Shown: one piece after another, positions 52,673 to 61,381 of the stretch
How positions within the stretch are numbered: position 1 is the stretch's first letter
Layout: each line of letters begins with the position of its first letter
Assembly (NCBI GenBank): GCA_028290465.1
Contig: JAQGJU010000065.1
Span: 1 to 63,247, forward strand
Direction: 5' to 3'
Source: Xanthobacteraceae bacterium
Lineage (GTDB): Bacteria; Pseudomonadota; Alphaproteobacteria; Rhizobiales; Xanthobacteraceae
DNA length: 63,247 nucleotides
Program-made: the position numbers and the translations under genes
Notes under the pieces: model-generated
The model's database searches: none
What the model was told of the DNA's origin: nothing
What the model saw: the letters and a program-made list of their open reading frames with translations, nothing else

Positions 52673-55600
52673 ATGGCCAACAAAATGTTGATCGACTCGA
52701 CCCATCCGGAAGAAACCCGGGTTGTGGTCGTGCGCGGAAATCGGGTCGAGGAATTCGACTTCGAGTCGGCTAACCGCAAGCAGATCCGCGGTAATATCTA
52801 TCTGGCGAAGGTGACGCGCGTTGAGCCGTCGCTGCAGGCCGCATTCGTCGAATACGGCGGCAACCGCCATGGCTTCCTGGCCTTCAGCGAAATCCATCCC
52901 GACTATTATCAAATCCCGGTCGCCGACCGGCAGGCGCTGATCGACGAAGACGAGCGCGCCCAGAAGGCCGCCGACGCCGAGGCCGACAATCGCGCCAAAC
53001 GTCGCGGCGGCGGCCATCGCCGGCGCGGCGCCTCGCGCCATGATGAAACCGTCAAGAGCGCGCCAATCGACGCCGCGTTTGAAGAGATCAATCCGTCAGC
53101 CGCGCAGCACACGCTGCCCGACCAGAACGGCGAAGCGCCGGCCGCCAGCGCCGAATACGCGCACGAAGGTTTGGGCGAAGGCTCCGAACACCACGGCGCG
53201 CCAGTCACGGCCGAGACCGAACAGGCCGCGGCACAGCCCGACCTCGCGGCCAGCGATACCGAAGCGGCGCCGGTGCATGCCGGCGACGCGCAGGACGCCG
53301 CCAGCCGTACCGAGCATGAACACGTAGACTCCGACGCGTCGCACGAGCACGACGCCGATGAAGACGACGACGAGGATGAGGATGATCATCCCGATGCGCA
53401 GGACGACGGCGAGCGCGTCAACGCCCGGCAGAACGGCGACGACGGCGAGCCTGAAGAAGAAATCATCGAATCCGTCGGCGGCGCCGATGCCATGGAAGAG
53501 GTCCCGGACCGTCCGCTGCGCGGCCGTCGCCAGTACAAGATCCAGGAAGTCATCAAGCGCCGGCAGGTCATGCTGGTGCAGGTCGTCAAGGAAGAGCGCG
53601 GCACCAAGGGCGCGGCGCTGACCACCTATCTGTCGCTGGCCGGCCGCTATTCGGTACTGATGCCCAACACCGCGCGCGGCGGCGGCATCAGCCGCAAGAT
53701 CACCGACTCGACCGACCGCCGCCGGCTGAAGGAAATCGCCCAGGACCTCGAAGTGCCGGAAGGCATGGGCGTGATCCTGCGCACCGCCGGCGCCAACCGC
53801 ACCAAGACCGAGGTCAAGCGCGACTTCGAATACCTGATGCGGATGTGGGAGACGGTACGCGACCTGACGCTGCGATCCTCGGCTCCGATGCTGGTCTACG
53901 AGGAAGGCTCTCTGATCAAGCGGTCGATCCGCGACCTGTACAACAAGGATATCGACGAAGTTATCGTCGCCGGCGATGAAGGCTTCCGCGAAGCCAAGGA
54001 CTTCATGCGCATGCTCATGCCGAGCCATGCGAAGAACGTGAAACTGTACAAGGACTCGCAGCCGCTGCTCAGCCGCTACGGCATGGAGAGCCAGCTCGAC
54101 GCGATGTTCCAACCCACCGTGCAGCTCAAGTCCGGCGGCTACATCGTGATCAACCAGACCGAGGCGCTGGTCGCGATCGACGTGAATTCGGGCCGCGCCA
54201 CGCGCGAGCACCACATCGAGGACACGGCGCTCAAGACCAACCTCGAGGCGTCGGAAGAAGTCGCCCGGCAGTTGCGCCTGCGCGATCTCGCCGGGTTGAT
54301 CGTCATCGACTACATCGACATGGACGAGAAGCGGAACAACCGCGCCGTCGAACGCCGCATGAAGGAATGCCTGAAGCACGACCGCGCCCGCATCCAGGTC
54401 GGTCACATCTCGCATTTCGGCCTGCTGGAAATGTCGCGCCAGCGCATCCGCACCAGCGTGCTGGAAAGCTCGACCGAGAAATGCCCGCATTGCGGCGGTC
54501 TCGGCCATGTGCGCTCGGTATCGTCGGTCGCCCTGCAACTGCTGCGCACGCTCGAAGAAAGCCTGATGAAGGGCGCGACGCACAACATGACCGTGCGCAC
54601 CCGCCCGGAAGTCGCGCTCTATGTGCTGAACCAGAAGCGCGGCCATCTGCGCGAACTCGAACAGCGCTTCCACATCACGATCACGGTGGTGGCCGACGAG
54701 TCGATCGCCGCCCAGCCGGCCTATAGCGTCGACCGCGGCGACCAGGCGCATACGCCGGAAGCCGCCAAGGCGATTCTGGCGCAGAATTTGGCGCTGTCCC
54801 CGGTCGTCGAGGAAGAGGATCCAGACGATCTCATCGTCGATATCGATGAGGACGAGGAAGAAGAAGCGGACACCGCGCACAATATCGTGTCGGTGTCCGA
54901 CGATGAGGAAGAAGACGAGGACGAGCCGCAGGCGGCGCGTTCCGACGAGCCATCGGCCGATGGCGAGGCAGAAGGCGAGCGCGGCAATGGCCGCAAGCGC
55001 CGTCGCCGCCGCCGGGGCCGCCGTCCGGAAGGCCGCGAGGACGGCGCCGCCGAGCCGCAAGGCGAGCCGGTGGCCGCGCGGGCTCCACGCGAAGACATCG
55101 ACGAGCCCTCCGAGGAAGCCGCTGAGCCGGCAGAAGACGGCACCGGCGAGCCGGAGACCGCCGAACAGAAGGCTGAAGGCGAACGCCGCCGGCGGCGCCG
55201 TGGACGGCGTGGCGGCCGTCGCAACCGTCGCGGTCGCGATGGCGAATTGCTGCCGGCCGGAGAGAACGAAGCTGGCGAGAACGAAACCAGCGACGCGGCG
55301 GAGTCCGAGGTTGGCGACGCCGTCGCCTCGTTCGACGACGCCTCGAACGCTACGCCGGAGCCGGCTTTCGATCGGCACGACGAGGCGCCAGCGCCACAAG
55401 CCTCATCGGCGCGAGCCGATGTGCCGCGAGCAGATGCACCGGTCAGCGAACCGTCGCGTCAGCCCGAGGCCCGTCAGCCCGAAGCTCCTGCCGCCACCGA
55501 GGCGCCACGACGGCGCTCGACGGTCCGCGAACCGGCGCCGGTGTTCGGCTCCTCCGAGCCGGCTGCGCCGCCTGCCCCGGCTTCAGCTCCCGAGCCGACC

Positions 55601-55699
55601 GCCAGTCCGGCTCCCGCCGAACCGGAGGCCCCGGCCGCCGAGGACGGTAAGCCACGCCGCAGCGGCTGGTGGAGCCGCCGCATCATGGGCAATAGCTGA
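52673..55699 (+). CDS. rne: Ribonuclease E/G (degradosome endoribonuclease)
   Basis: 1008 residues. The S1 domain opens RGNIYLAKVTRVEPSLQAAF and is split by an insertion of about 180 residues (about 95-275) rich in Asp, Glu, His and Ala. The catalytic core shows the metal-binding aspartates in ALVAIDVNSGRATREHH and LIVIDYIDMDEKRNNRAVER, and the zinc link in SSTEKCPHCGGLGHVR. The C-terminal 270 residues alternate acidic and arginine-rich tracts (GNGRKRRRRRRGRRPEGR), typical of the disordered partner- and RNA-binding tail. It cleaves single-stranded A/U-rich RNA and processes rRNA and tRNA. The ATG at 52673 has no strong Shine-Dalgarno. Confidence 0.96.
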   Translation: MANKMLIDSTHPEETRVVVVRGNRVEEFDFESANRKQIRGNIYLAKVTRVEPSLQAAFVEYGGNRHGFLAFSEIHPDYYQIPVADRQALIDEDERAQKAADAEADNRAKRRGGGHRRRGASRHDETVKSAPIDAAFEEINPSAAQHTLPDQNGEAPAASAEYAHEGLGEGSEHHGAPVTAETEQAAAQPDLAASDTEAAPVHAGDAQDAASRTEHEHVDSDASHEHDADEDDDEDEDDHPDAQDDGERVNARQNGDDGEPEEEIIESVGGADAMEEVPDRPLRGRRQYKIQEVIKRRQVMLVQVVKEERGTKGAALTTYLSLAGRYSVLMPNTARGGGISRKITDSTDRRRLKEIAQDLEVPEGMGVILRTAGANRTKTEVKRDFEYLMRMWETVRDLTLRSSAPMLVYEEGSLIKRSIRDLYNKDIDEVIVAGDEGFREAKDFMRMLMPSHAKNVKLYKDSQPLLSRYGMESQLDAMFQPTVQLKSGGYIVINQTEALVAIDVNSGRATREHHIEDTALKTNLEASEEVARQLRLRDLAGLIVIDYIDMDEKRNNRAVERRMKECLKHDRARIQVGHISHFGLLEMSRQRIRTSVLESSTEKCPHCGGLGHVRSVSSVALQLLRTLEESLMKGATHNMTVRTRPEVALYVLNQKRGHLRELEQRFHITITVVADESIAAQPAYSVDRGDQAHTPEAAKAILAQNLALSPVVEEEDPDDLIVDIDEDEEEEADTAHNIVSVSDDEEEDEDEPQAARSDEPSADGEAEGERGNGRKRRRRRRGRRPEGREDGAAEPQGEPVAARAPREDIDEPSEEAAEPAEDGTGEPETAEQKAEGERRRRRRGRRGGRRNRRGRDGELLPAGENEAGENETSDAAESEVGDAVASFDDASNATPEPAFDRHDEAPAPQASSARADVPRADAPVSEPSRQPEARQPEAPAATEAPRRRSTVREPAPVFGSSEPAAPPAPASAPEPTASPAPAEPEAPAAEDGKPRRSGWWSRRIMGNS

Positions 55700-55733
55700 G
55701 CCGATTTCAGACTGACTTTACGCGCATCGAACC

Positions 55734-55781
55734 TGGACCTTGATCCGATTTAGTTAAATCGGATCAAGGTCCAGTCTTTCG
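55734..55781 (+). terminator. Intrinsic terminator of rne (18-bp perfect stem)
   Basis: TGGACCTTGATCCGATTT (55734-55751) pairs perfectly with 55756-55773 across the loop AGTT, followed by GTCTTTCGTTT. The stem is longer than usual and the tail moderately U-rich. It is fused to the palindromic repeat that starts at 55785, as the first hairpin is in the 13.5-kb copy. Confidence 0.8.
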
Positions 55782-55784
55782 TTT

Positions 55785-55835
55785 GAGCATGATCTTTTCC
55801 AAAAACCGGTTCCCACTTTTTTGGGATCATGCTTC
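55785..55835. repeat. Interspersed palindromic element downstream of rne
   Basis: GAGCATGATC (55785-55794) and GATCATGCTTC (55825-55835) bracket CTTTTCCAAAAACCGGTTCC. It is the same element as at 13532-13580 and, inverted, 40910-40959; the preceding AGTCTTTCGTTT is also shared with 13.52 kb. Confidence 0.9.
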
Positions 55836-55929
55836 ATGGTTCGATGGGCGTAATCATTTGAGCGACATGATTGTCATGAAACGCGGGTAGAGCGCGCGTT
55901 CATGAAGAACGAACCGTGAGGAGCAAGCC

Positions 55930-57990
55930 GTGAAAAGCGCGTGGGTCGACAGCGACGCCGAAGCACTGGTCACGCAATACGCCGAACGCGGCATCGGCCG
56001 CGATCTCGCGCTGCGCGTCTACACCACCCGCCTGCTCGGCCGCGATCCGCAACTGGTGCTGCATGGCGGCGGCAACACTTCGGTCAAGACCCGCCTGCCC
56101 GACCTGATGGGCGACGACACCGAGGTGCTGTGCGTCAAGGGCTCGGGCTGGGACATGGGCAGTATCGAGCCGGCCGGTCTGCCGGCGGTGCGGCTGGCGC
56201 AACTCAGAAAACTGCGCGCGCTCGACAAGCTCTGCGACGAGGACATGGTGCGGGTGCAGCGCGCCAACCTGCTCGATCCGATGGCCCCCAACCCCTCGGT
56301 CGAAACGCTGCTGCACGCGTTCGTGCCGCATAAATTCGTCGACCACACCCATTCGACCGCGGTGCTCAGCCTGATCGACCAGCCGAACGGCGTCGAACTG
56401 TGCCGCGAGGTCTATGACGGCACGATGGGCATCGTGCCCTACATCATGCCGGGATTCGATCTCGCCAAGAAAGCCGCCGAGGTATTCGACGCCGATCCGA
56501 AGGTCGAAGGCCTGATCCTGCACAAGCATGGCATCTTCACGTTCGGGGCCGACGCGCGCGAAGCCTATGAGCGCATGATCGCGTATGTCACCCGCGCCGA
56601 AGCGCGCCTGCAGAAGGGCCGCAAGGCGGTGTTCGTGTCCGCGCAATTGCCGCAGGCCGCCGCAAAGCTCGCCGTGGTGGCGCCGCTGGTACGTGGCGCC
56701 TGCAGCCTGAAGGACGACGCGGTCGACGGCGCAGTGCGCCGGCTGATCCTGGATTTTCGCAGCGACGACGCCATTCTGAATTTCGTCAACGGCGCTGAGG
56801 TCGCACGTTATTCACAGCAAGGCGTGGTGACGCCCGATCACACCATCCGGACCAAGAACTGGCCGCTGGTCGTGCCGGCGCCGGCCGACGGCAAATCCGA
56901 TGACTTTAAACGTGGCGTGCAGCAGGCCGTGCAGGCCTACATCGCGCATTACCGCGCATACTTCGCGCGCAACAATGCCCGCTTCGATGGCGGCAAAAAG
57001 ATTCTCGATCCGCTGCCGCGCGTCGTGCTGGTGCCGGGCGTCGGCCTGTTCGGCCTTGGACGTTCGAAGAAGGACGCCCGCGTCGCGGCCGATCTGGCGC
57101 AAGCCGCCGTCAGCACCATCACCGACGCCGAAGCCATCGGCCGCTTCGAGTCGATTTCCGAAGCCGACATGTTCGATTGCGAGTACTGGTCGCTGGAACA
57201 GGCCAAGCTCGGCTCCGCCAAGGAGTTGCCGCTGGCCGGCCAGATCGCGGTCGTGACCGGCGCCGGTGGCGCCATCGGATCCGCAACCGCGAAAGCATTT
57301 GCGGCGGCCGGTGCCGAAGTCGCGCTGCTGGATCTCGACGAGAACGCCGCGAAGGCCAAGGCGAAAGCCATCGGCGGCGCGGCGATCGGCATCAAATGCG
57401 ACGTGACCGATGCTGCGTCCGTGCGCGCGGCGTTCGACAGGGTCGCCGAGACCTTCGGCGGCGTCGACATCGCGGTCTCCAATGCCGGCGCGGCCTGGCA
57501 GGGCCGCATCGGCGAGGTCGACGAAAGCGTGCTGCGCGAGAGCTTCGAACTGAATTTCTACGGCCACCAGCGCGTCGCCCAGGCGGCGACCAAGATCATG
57601 CTGGCGCAAGGCACCGGCGGCTGCCTGCTGTTCAACGTGTCAAAGCAGGCCGTCAATCCTGGACCGAATTTCGGCCCTTACGGACTGCCCAAGGCCGCGA
57701 CGCTGTTCCTGGTCCGGCAATACGCGCTCGACTACGGCGCCGACGGCATCCGGGCCAACGCGGTCAATGCCGACCGGATACGATCGGGCCTGTTGACCGA
57801 CGAGATGATCGCCGCCCGGTCGAAAGCACGCGGCCTGTCGGAGAAGGATTATATGGGCGGCAACCTGCTGGCGCGCGAAGTCACCGCCGAGGACGTCGCG
57901 CAGGCCTTCGTCGCGCAAGCGCTGGCGCTCAAGACCACCGCCGACGTGACCACTGTCGACGGCGGCAACATCGCGGCGGCGCTGCGCTAG
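55930..57990 (+). CDS. Bifunctional class II aldolase / short-chain dehydrogenase (rhamnulose-1-P aldolase type)
   Basis: 686 residues, GTG start at 55930 with AGGAGCAAGCC before it. The N-terminal half (about 20-400) is a class II aldolase/adducin domain with metal-binding histidines in VDHTHSTAVLSL and LILHKHGIFTFG, and GGGNTSVKTRL near the start. The C-terminal half (about 420-686) is an SDR with TGAGGAIGSATAKAFAAAGA, SNAGAAWQG and the YxxxK motif in GPYGLPKAATL. This fusion (RhaD/RhaE-like) cleaves 1-phosphoketoses and oxidises the lactaldehyde produced, in rhamnose-like degradation. No other sugar-catabolic genes adjoin, so the real substrate may differ. Confidence 0.93.
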   Translation: MKSAWVDSDAEALVTQYAERGIGRDLALRVYTTRLLGRDPQLVLHGGGNTSVKTRLPDLMGDDTEVLCVKGSGWDMGSIEPAGLPAVRLAQLRKLRALDKLCDEDMVRVQRANLLDPMAPNPSVETLLHAFVPHKFVDHTHSTAVLSLIDQPNGVELCREVYDGTMGIVPYIMPGFDLAKKAAEVFDADPKVEGLILHKHGIFTFGADAREAYERMIAYVTRAEARLQKGRKAVFVSAQLPQAAAKLAVVAPLVRGACSLKDDAVDGAVRRLILDFRSDDAILNFVNGAEVARYSQQGVVTPDHTIRTKNWPLVVPAPADGKSDDFKRGVQQAVQAYIAHYRAYFARNNARFDGGKKILDPLPRVVLVPGVGLFGLGRSKKDARVAADLAQAAVSTITDAEAIGRFESISEADMFDCEYWSLEQAKLGSAKELPLAGQIAVVTGAGGAIGSATAKAFAAAGAEVALLDLDENAAKAKAKAIGGAAIGIKCDVTDAASVRAAFDRVAETFGGVDIAVSNAGAAWQGRIGEVDESVLRESFELNFYGHQRVAQAATKIMLAQGTGGCLLFNVSKQAVNPGPNFGPYGLPKAATLFLVRQYALDYGADGIRANAVNADRIRSGLLTDEMIAARSKARGLSEKDYMGGNLLAREVTAEDVAQAFVAQALALKTTADVTTVDGGNIAAALR

Positions 57991-58099
57991 TCTAGAATGC
58001 GCACGCCTATCACTGGATTGTGTAATCCTGGTGGACCGCGCGGTCGTCGTCGCGCCCAGATCCAGGTCATGCTCTCAGCATTGCGCTCGAAGGTGTGCG

Positions 58100-58603
58100 A
58101 TGCTGCCTCTGCGAAGTCTAGGTGTCCTTGTCGCGATTGCCGCACTGGCGGCTATTCGTGCGATTGCGCAGGATTCCACGATGTTTGTCAGCTCCGAGCC
58201 GACCGCGATCGCATTGGACAAAGGGGCGACGCGGGTCGTCCTTAAATCCGTGTCTCCTCGCACTTCCGCGGCCCGACCGCTGCCGCCGCAACGACAGGTC
58301 TATCTCCGTCTGTCGCGCCTCCAGGCTAAAGGCCAGCCCGGCGTCTCATACAATGTCTATCTGAACCTGCCGGCCGGCGAGGCGCCGCGCGGCGTGAACG
58401 ATCCACATTACGTTGGCACCTTCAATTATTTCAACGCGACCACTGGCCGGCCACAGGATATCGCCTTCAATGTCACGGACTGGATGCAGCGCTACGCGCG
58501 TGAAACTAACGACCCGACGCTGACCGTAACATTGGCACCGGCTGGAATTCCGCAAACGGACTCCGCGCCGGAAATTGGCCAAATCCAACTAGTGGCTGAA
58601 TAG
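58100..58603 (+). CDS. Secreted stand-alone homologue of the tyrosinase C-terminal (PPO-type) domain
   Basis: 167 residues from the ATG at 58100 (CGAAGG at suitable distance; a TTG-type extension to 58031 adds no domain). A signal peptide (LGVLVAIAALAAIRAIAQ) is followed by a domain of about 70-167 with YNVYLNLPAGEAP, NDPHYVGTFNYFNAT, DIAFNVTDWMQRY and PEIGQIQLVAE. The neighbouring tyrosinase ends with YNVYLDLPEGAATPG, GDPHYVGTLNLFNAA, DTAFNVTDQVKA and VEIGQILLIES, so the two are clearly homologous. In plant polyphenol oxidases that domain (PPO1_KFDV-like) covers the active site. The stand-alone copy may be a chaperone, shield or decoy for the tyrosinase; this is inference. Confidence 0.85.
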   Translation: MLPLRSLGVLVAIAALAAIRAIAQDSTMFVSSEPTAIALDKGATRVVLKSVSPRTSAARPLPPQRQVYLRLSRLQAKGQPGVSYNVYLNLPAGEAPRGVNDPHYVGTFNYFNATTGRPQDIAFNVTDWMQRYARETNDPTLTVTLAPAGIPQTDSAPEIGQIQLVAE

Positions 58604-58631
58604 TTTCACGCCGTCTGCGGGCGCCCCTCCA

Positions 58632-58672
58632 CAACCAAATTGGTTGAATTTATATAACTCTCCCTCTATAAT
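58632..58672 (+). promoter_or_regulatory. Tyrosinase promoter with overlapping palindromic operator
   Basis: TTGAAT (58644-58649) and TATAAT (58667-58672), 17 bp apart, form a near-consensus sigma-70 promoter about 46 bp before the tyrosinase ATG. The perfect 15-bp palindrome CAACCAAATTGGTTG (58632-58646) overlaps the -35 box. Binding of a regulator there would block RNA polymerase. The local AT richness is unusual for this genome. Confidence 0.75.
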
Positions 58673-58718
58673 TGCATACGCGATCGTCGTTCTTGTCACG
58701 GCAATTCGGGGGCATCGC

Positions 58719-60212
58719 ATGACCGTTACCCGCCGCAACGTCGTTGCCACCGGCCTTTCCAGCCTTGCCGTATCGGCCTGGATTCCAGGCGCGGCCGCGC
58801 AGGCCACGCGCACCCGGTTCAGCGCGACCAGCCCGCAAGGCAAACAGAACCTCGTCAAGTACGCCAAGGCCGTCGATCTGATGATGAATCAGATCCCGAA
58901 GGGCGATCCGCGCCATTGGGAATTCCAATGGTACTCGCATTGGATTCCGGGACCGCAGCAGCCTTGGTCGGCGGTCATGTCCACCAAGACCACCAAGATC
59001 AATCAGGTCTATACCGGGAAGCCGCCAAACGATCCGAACAGGTTGTTGGCCCAGGCGATGTGGGACAACTGCCAGGCCCACGGCCTCAATCCCAGCGACC
59101 CGAATTTCTTTCAGGAACGGTTCTTTCTGCCGTGGCACCGCTATTTCGTTTATTTCTTCGAAGAGGTCATCCGGGGCGTGCTGAACGACACGACATTCAC
59201 CTTGCCTTACTGGGACTATCTCAGTGGCAATGTCAGCGACCTATCGATCCCTCCTGAATTCCGCGTCCCGCAGTCACCGCTGTTCCGTCCCAACCGCAAC
59301 CCTTGGGTCAATGCCGGCCAGCGCATCGACCAACAGAATCCGGGATCGATCAACCTCAACGCTTTCAAGGAAACCACCTACATCAACGGCAGCATCGGCT
59401 TCTGTCCCATTCTCGACAACAATCCACATGGGCAAGTCCATGGCGCCGTCGGCAATAGCACCAACATGGGGCAAGTCCCGACCGCGGGAGGAGATCCGAT
59501 CTTCTGGCTGCATCACTGCAACATCGACCGTCTATGGGAAAGCTGGAATCGCCTGCCCGGCCGGATCAATCCGCCGTGGCCGGATCGCAGCTTCCCGTTT
59601 GCCGACGGCAACGGCAAGGCGATCAGCGTGAAGACTGCCGGCGCAAACCGCGTCGCGCTGCTTAAATATCAGTACGACAAGTATTACCAGCCGAAGGTAG
59701 TGCCGAAAATTCCCGTCGCCAATCCCAATCTCCTGGCGATGTCAGTGGCCACCACTAGGCTGGCGGCACCTGAGCCGGTCAAGCTCGATAGCGACATCGT
59801 CAGAGTTGCGCTGTCGCCCGGCACGTCGACTCTCGCAACTCCGCAGGCTCCCAAAAACCTGTTGGCGTTGTCGGCCGTACAGCGCCAACAATATCTGATT
59901 TTAGGCGGCATCCAGACCCACGACGAGACCGCATCAACCTATAATGTTTATCTCGATCTGCCGGAAGGCGCGGCGACACCGGGCCCAGGCGATCCGCACT
60001 ATGTCGGCACGTTGAATCTGTTCAACGCCGCCGGCCACGAAGGCCACACGACAAATTCCCACGACACGGCGTTCAACGTCACCGATCAGGTCAAAGCCTT
60101 GCAAGCCGCCGGCAAGCTGACCCCCACTCCAACCGTAACGTTGAACCGGCGCGGCGCCGAGCAGGACAAACCGAACGTGGAGATCGGCCAGATTCTATTG
60201 ATCGAATCCTAG
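58719..60212 (+). CDS. Tat-exported tyrosinase with fused C-terminal PPO-type domain
   Basis: 497 residues from the ATG at 58719 (GGGGGCATCGC before it). The signal VTRRNVVATGLSSLAVSAWI has a twin-arginine pair, suiting a folded copper enzyme. Type-3 copper histidines: CuA in EFQWYSHWIPG (His74), NCQAHGLNP (His121), FLPWHRYFVYFFEEV (His140); CuB in NNPHGQVHG (His237, His241) and PIFWLHHCNIDRLW (His265/266). All six are accounted for. The C-terminal about 100 residues match the secreted protein upstream. Tyrosinases oxidise monophenols to o-diphenols and quinones. It has its own promoter and ends exactly where the convergent protease gene ends. Confidence 0.9.
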   Translation: MTVTRRNVVATGLSSLAVSAWIPGAAAQATRTRFSATSPQGKQNLVKYAKAVDLMMNQIPKGDPRHWEFQWYSHWIPGPQQPWSAVMSTKTTKINQVYTGKPPNDPNRLLAQAMWDNCQAHGLNPSDPNFFQERFFLPWHRYFVYFFEEVIRGVLNDTTFTLPYWDYLSGNVSDLSIPPEFRVPQSPLFRPNRNPWVNAGQRIDQQNPGSINLNAFKETTYINGSIGFCPILDNNPHGQVHGAVGNSTNMGQVPTAGGDPIFWLHHCNIDRLWESWNRLPGRINPPWPDRSFPFADGNGKAISVKTAGANRVALLKYQYDKYYQPKVVPKIPVANPNLLAMSVATTRLAAPEPVKLDSDIVRVALSPGTSTLATPQAPKNLLALSAVQRQQYLILGGIQTHDETASTYNVYLDLPEGAATPGPGDPHYVGTLNLFNAAGHEGHTTNSHDTAFNVTDQVKALQAAGKLTPTPTVTLNRRGAEQDKPNVEIGQILLIES

Positions 60213-61229
60213 TTACTTAACCCTGCGCTCCGCCGGCCGCACCAGAAACGTCCGCAGCCGCCCGCGCCGCAGCACGTCGAATTCCACGTCGCGGTCGATC
60301 CGGTCGGCATTGAGCACGCGGATCAGGTCGTCGACGCCGGTCACCGTCACGCCGTCGACCCGCACGATCATGTCCAACGTCATCAGGCCGGCGGCATCCG
60401 CAGGCGCACCGGAATCGATGGCGGTGATCATCGCACCCGACGCATTGGCGATGTCGGCCGCCAGCGCATGGCGGCGCGGGATCGCCGAGGTCTGGCCGGC
60501 GACGCCGATGAAGCCGCGCCGCACCCGTCCGTGCCGGATCAATTCGCCGAGCACAAACTGCGCGGTGTTGCTGGCAACCGCGAAGCAGATGCCCTGCGCG
60601 CCCATGATGACCGCGGTGTTGATGCCGACCACGTCGCCATGCGACGACACTAATGGTCCGCCGGAATTGCCCGGATTGAGCGCCGCATCGGTCTGGATCA
60701 CGTCCTCGATCATCCGTCCGGTCTGCGCCCGCAGCGAACGACCGAGCGCTGAGATGACGCCTGCCGTCACCGTCGACTCAAAGCCGAGAGGATTGCCGAT
60801 CGCGACCACCAGTTGGCCGCGCCGCAGCTTCTTGGAATCGCCGAGCCGCGCCGCCGGCAGATTGCGGGCGGAATCGACCCGCAGCAAAGCCAGATCGGTA
60901 TCGCGGTCCTCGCCAAGCAGCCGCGCCTCCATGACGCGGCCCTCGGCGTCGGTCAGGCGCAGTTCGCGCGCGCCCTCGCCCACATGGCTGTTGGTCAGCA
61001 CGAGGCCGTCGGGCGCGATGATCACGCCGGAACCGACGCCGCCGCCTTTCCGGCCGGGCTGCCGCGTCTCGACCCGCACCACGGCGGGGCCGACGCGGTC
61101 GGCGACGGTAATCACCGCATCCGAATAGGCATCGAGAACCGCCGCCTCGGCGTCCGGCACGATGGGCGCGGCGGGGACGGCATCGGATTCGTCAAATTCG
61201 CGCAAAGATGCGGAAGCGATATCCAGCAT
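60213..61229 (-). CDS. HtrA/DegP-like S1C serine protease with one PDZ domain
   Basis: 338 residues from the ATG at 61229 (TTGGAG upstream; a longer frame reaches 61337). The trypsin-like domain has LTNSHVGEGA (His), EDRDTDLALLRVD (Asp) and TDAALNPGNSGGPLV (Ser). One PDZ-like domain follows (GAPADAAGLMTLDMIVRVDG). No clear signal peptide is present in the N-terminal LDIASASLREFDESDAV, unlike classical periplasmic HtrA, so it may be cytoplasmic or use a non-standard route. Its stop codon abuts that of the convergent tyrosinase with no gap. Confidence 0.9.
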   Translation of the reverse strand: MLDIASASLREFDESDAVPAAPIVPDAEAAVLDAYSDAVITVADRVGPAVVRVETRQPGRKGGGVGSGVIIAPDGLVLTNSHVGEGARELRLTDAEGRVMEARLLGEDRDTDLALLRVDSARNLPAARLGDSKKLRRGQLVVAIGNPLGFESTVTAGVISALGRSLRAQTGRMIEDVIQTDAALNPGNSGGPLVSSHGDVVGINTAVIMGAQGICFAVASNTAQFVLGELIRHGRVRRGFIGVAGQTSAIPRRHALAADIANASGAMITAIDSGAPADAAGLMTLDMIVRVDGVTVTGVDDLIRVLNADRIDRDVEFDVLRRGRLRTFLVRPAERRVK

Positions 61230-61381
61230 CGCCGGTACTCCAAGGGTGGGGTTGTCCCAACATGTAGGATCGGTTCGGCAAAAGGGAAGGCTACGCCGGC
61301 TTCGGCCTCCCGACCGCCCGCTGGCGCAAAGCTCCACGTTCGACTAGCATCCGCTTCGGACTGCGCGGCGGGGAGCCGGCT

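Noticed and set aside
52459-52773. Small frames in the rne leader
   Set aside because: No ribosome site, no family resemblance, and one overlaps the rne start in another frame.
53096-55399. A 767-codon minus-strand frame opposite rne
   Set aside because: Antisense shadow of the acidic and arginine tracts of rne; no family features.
58644-58718. Upstream start (TTG at 58644) for the tyrosinase
   Set aside because: That TTG is inside the -35 box of the promoter; the ATG at 58719 has a good ribosome site and begins the Tat signal.
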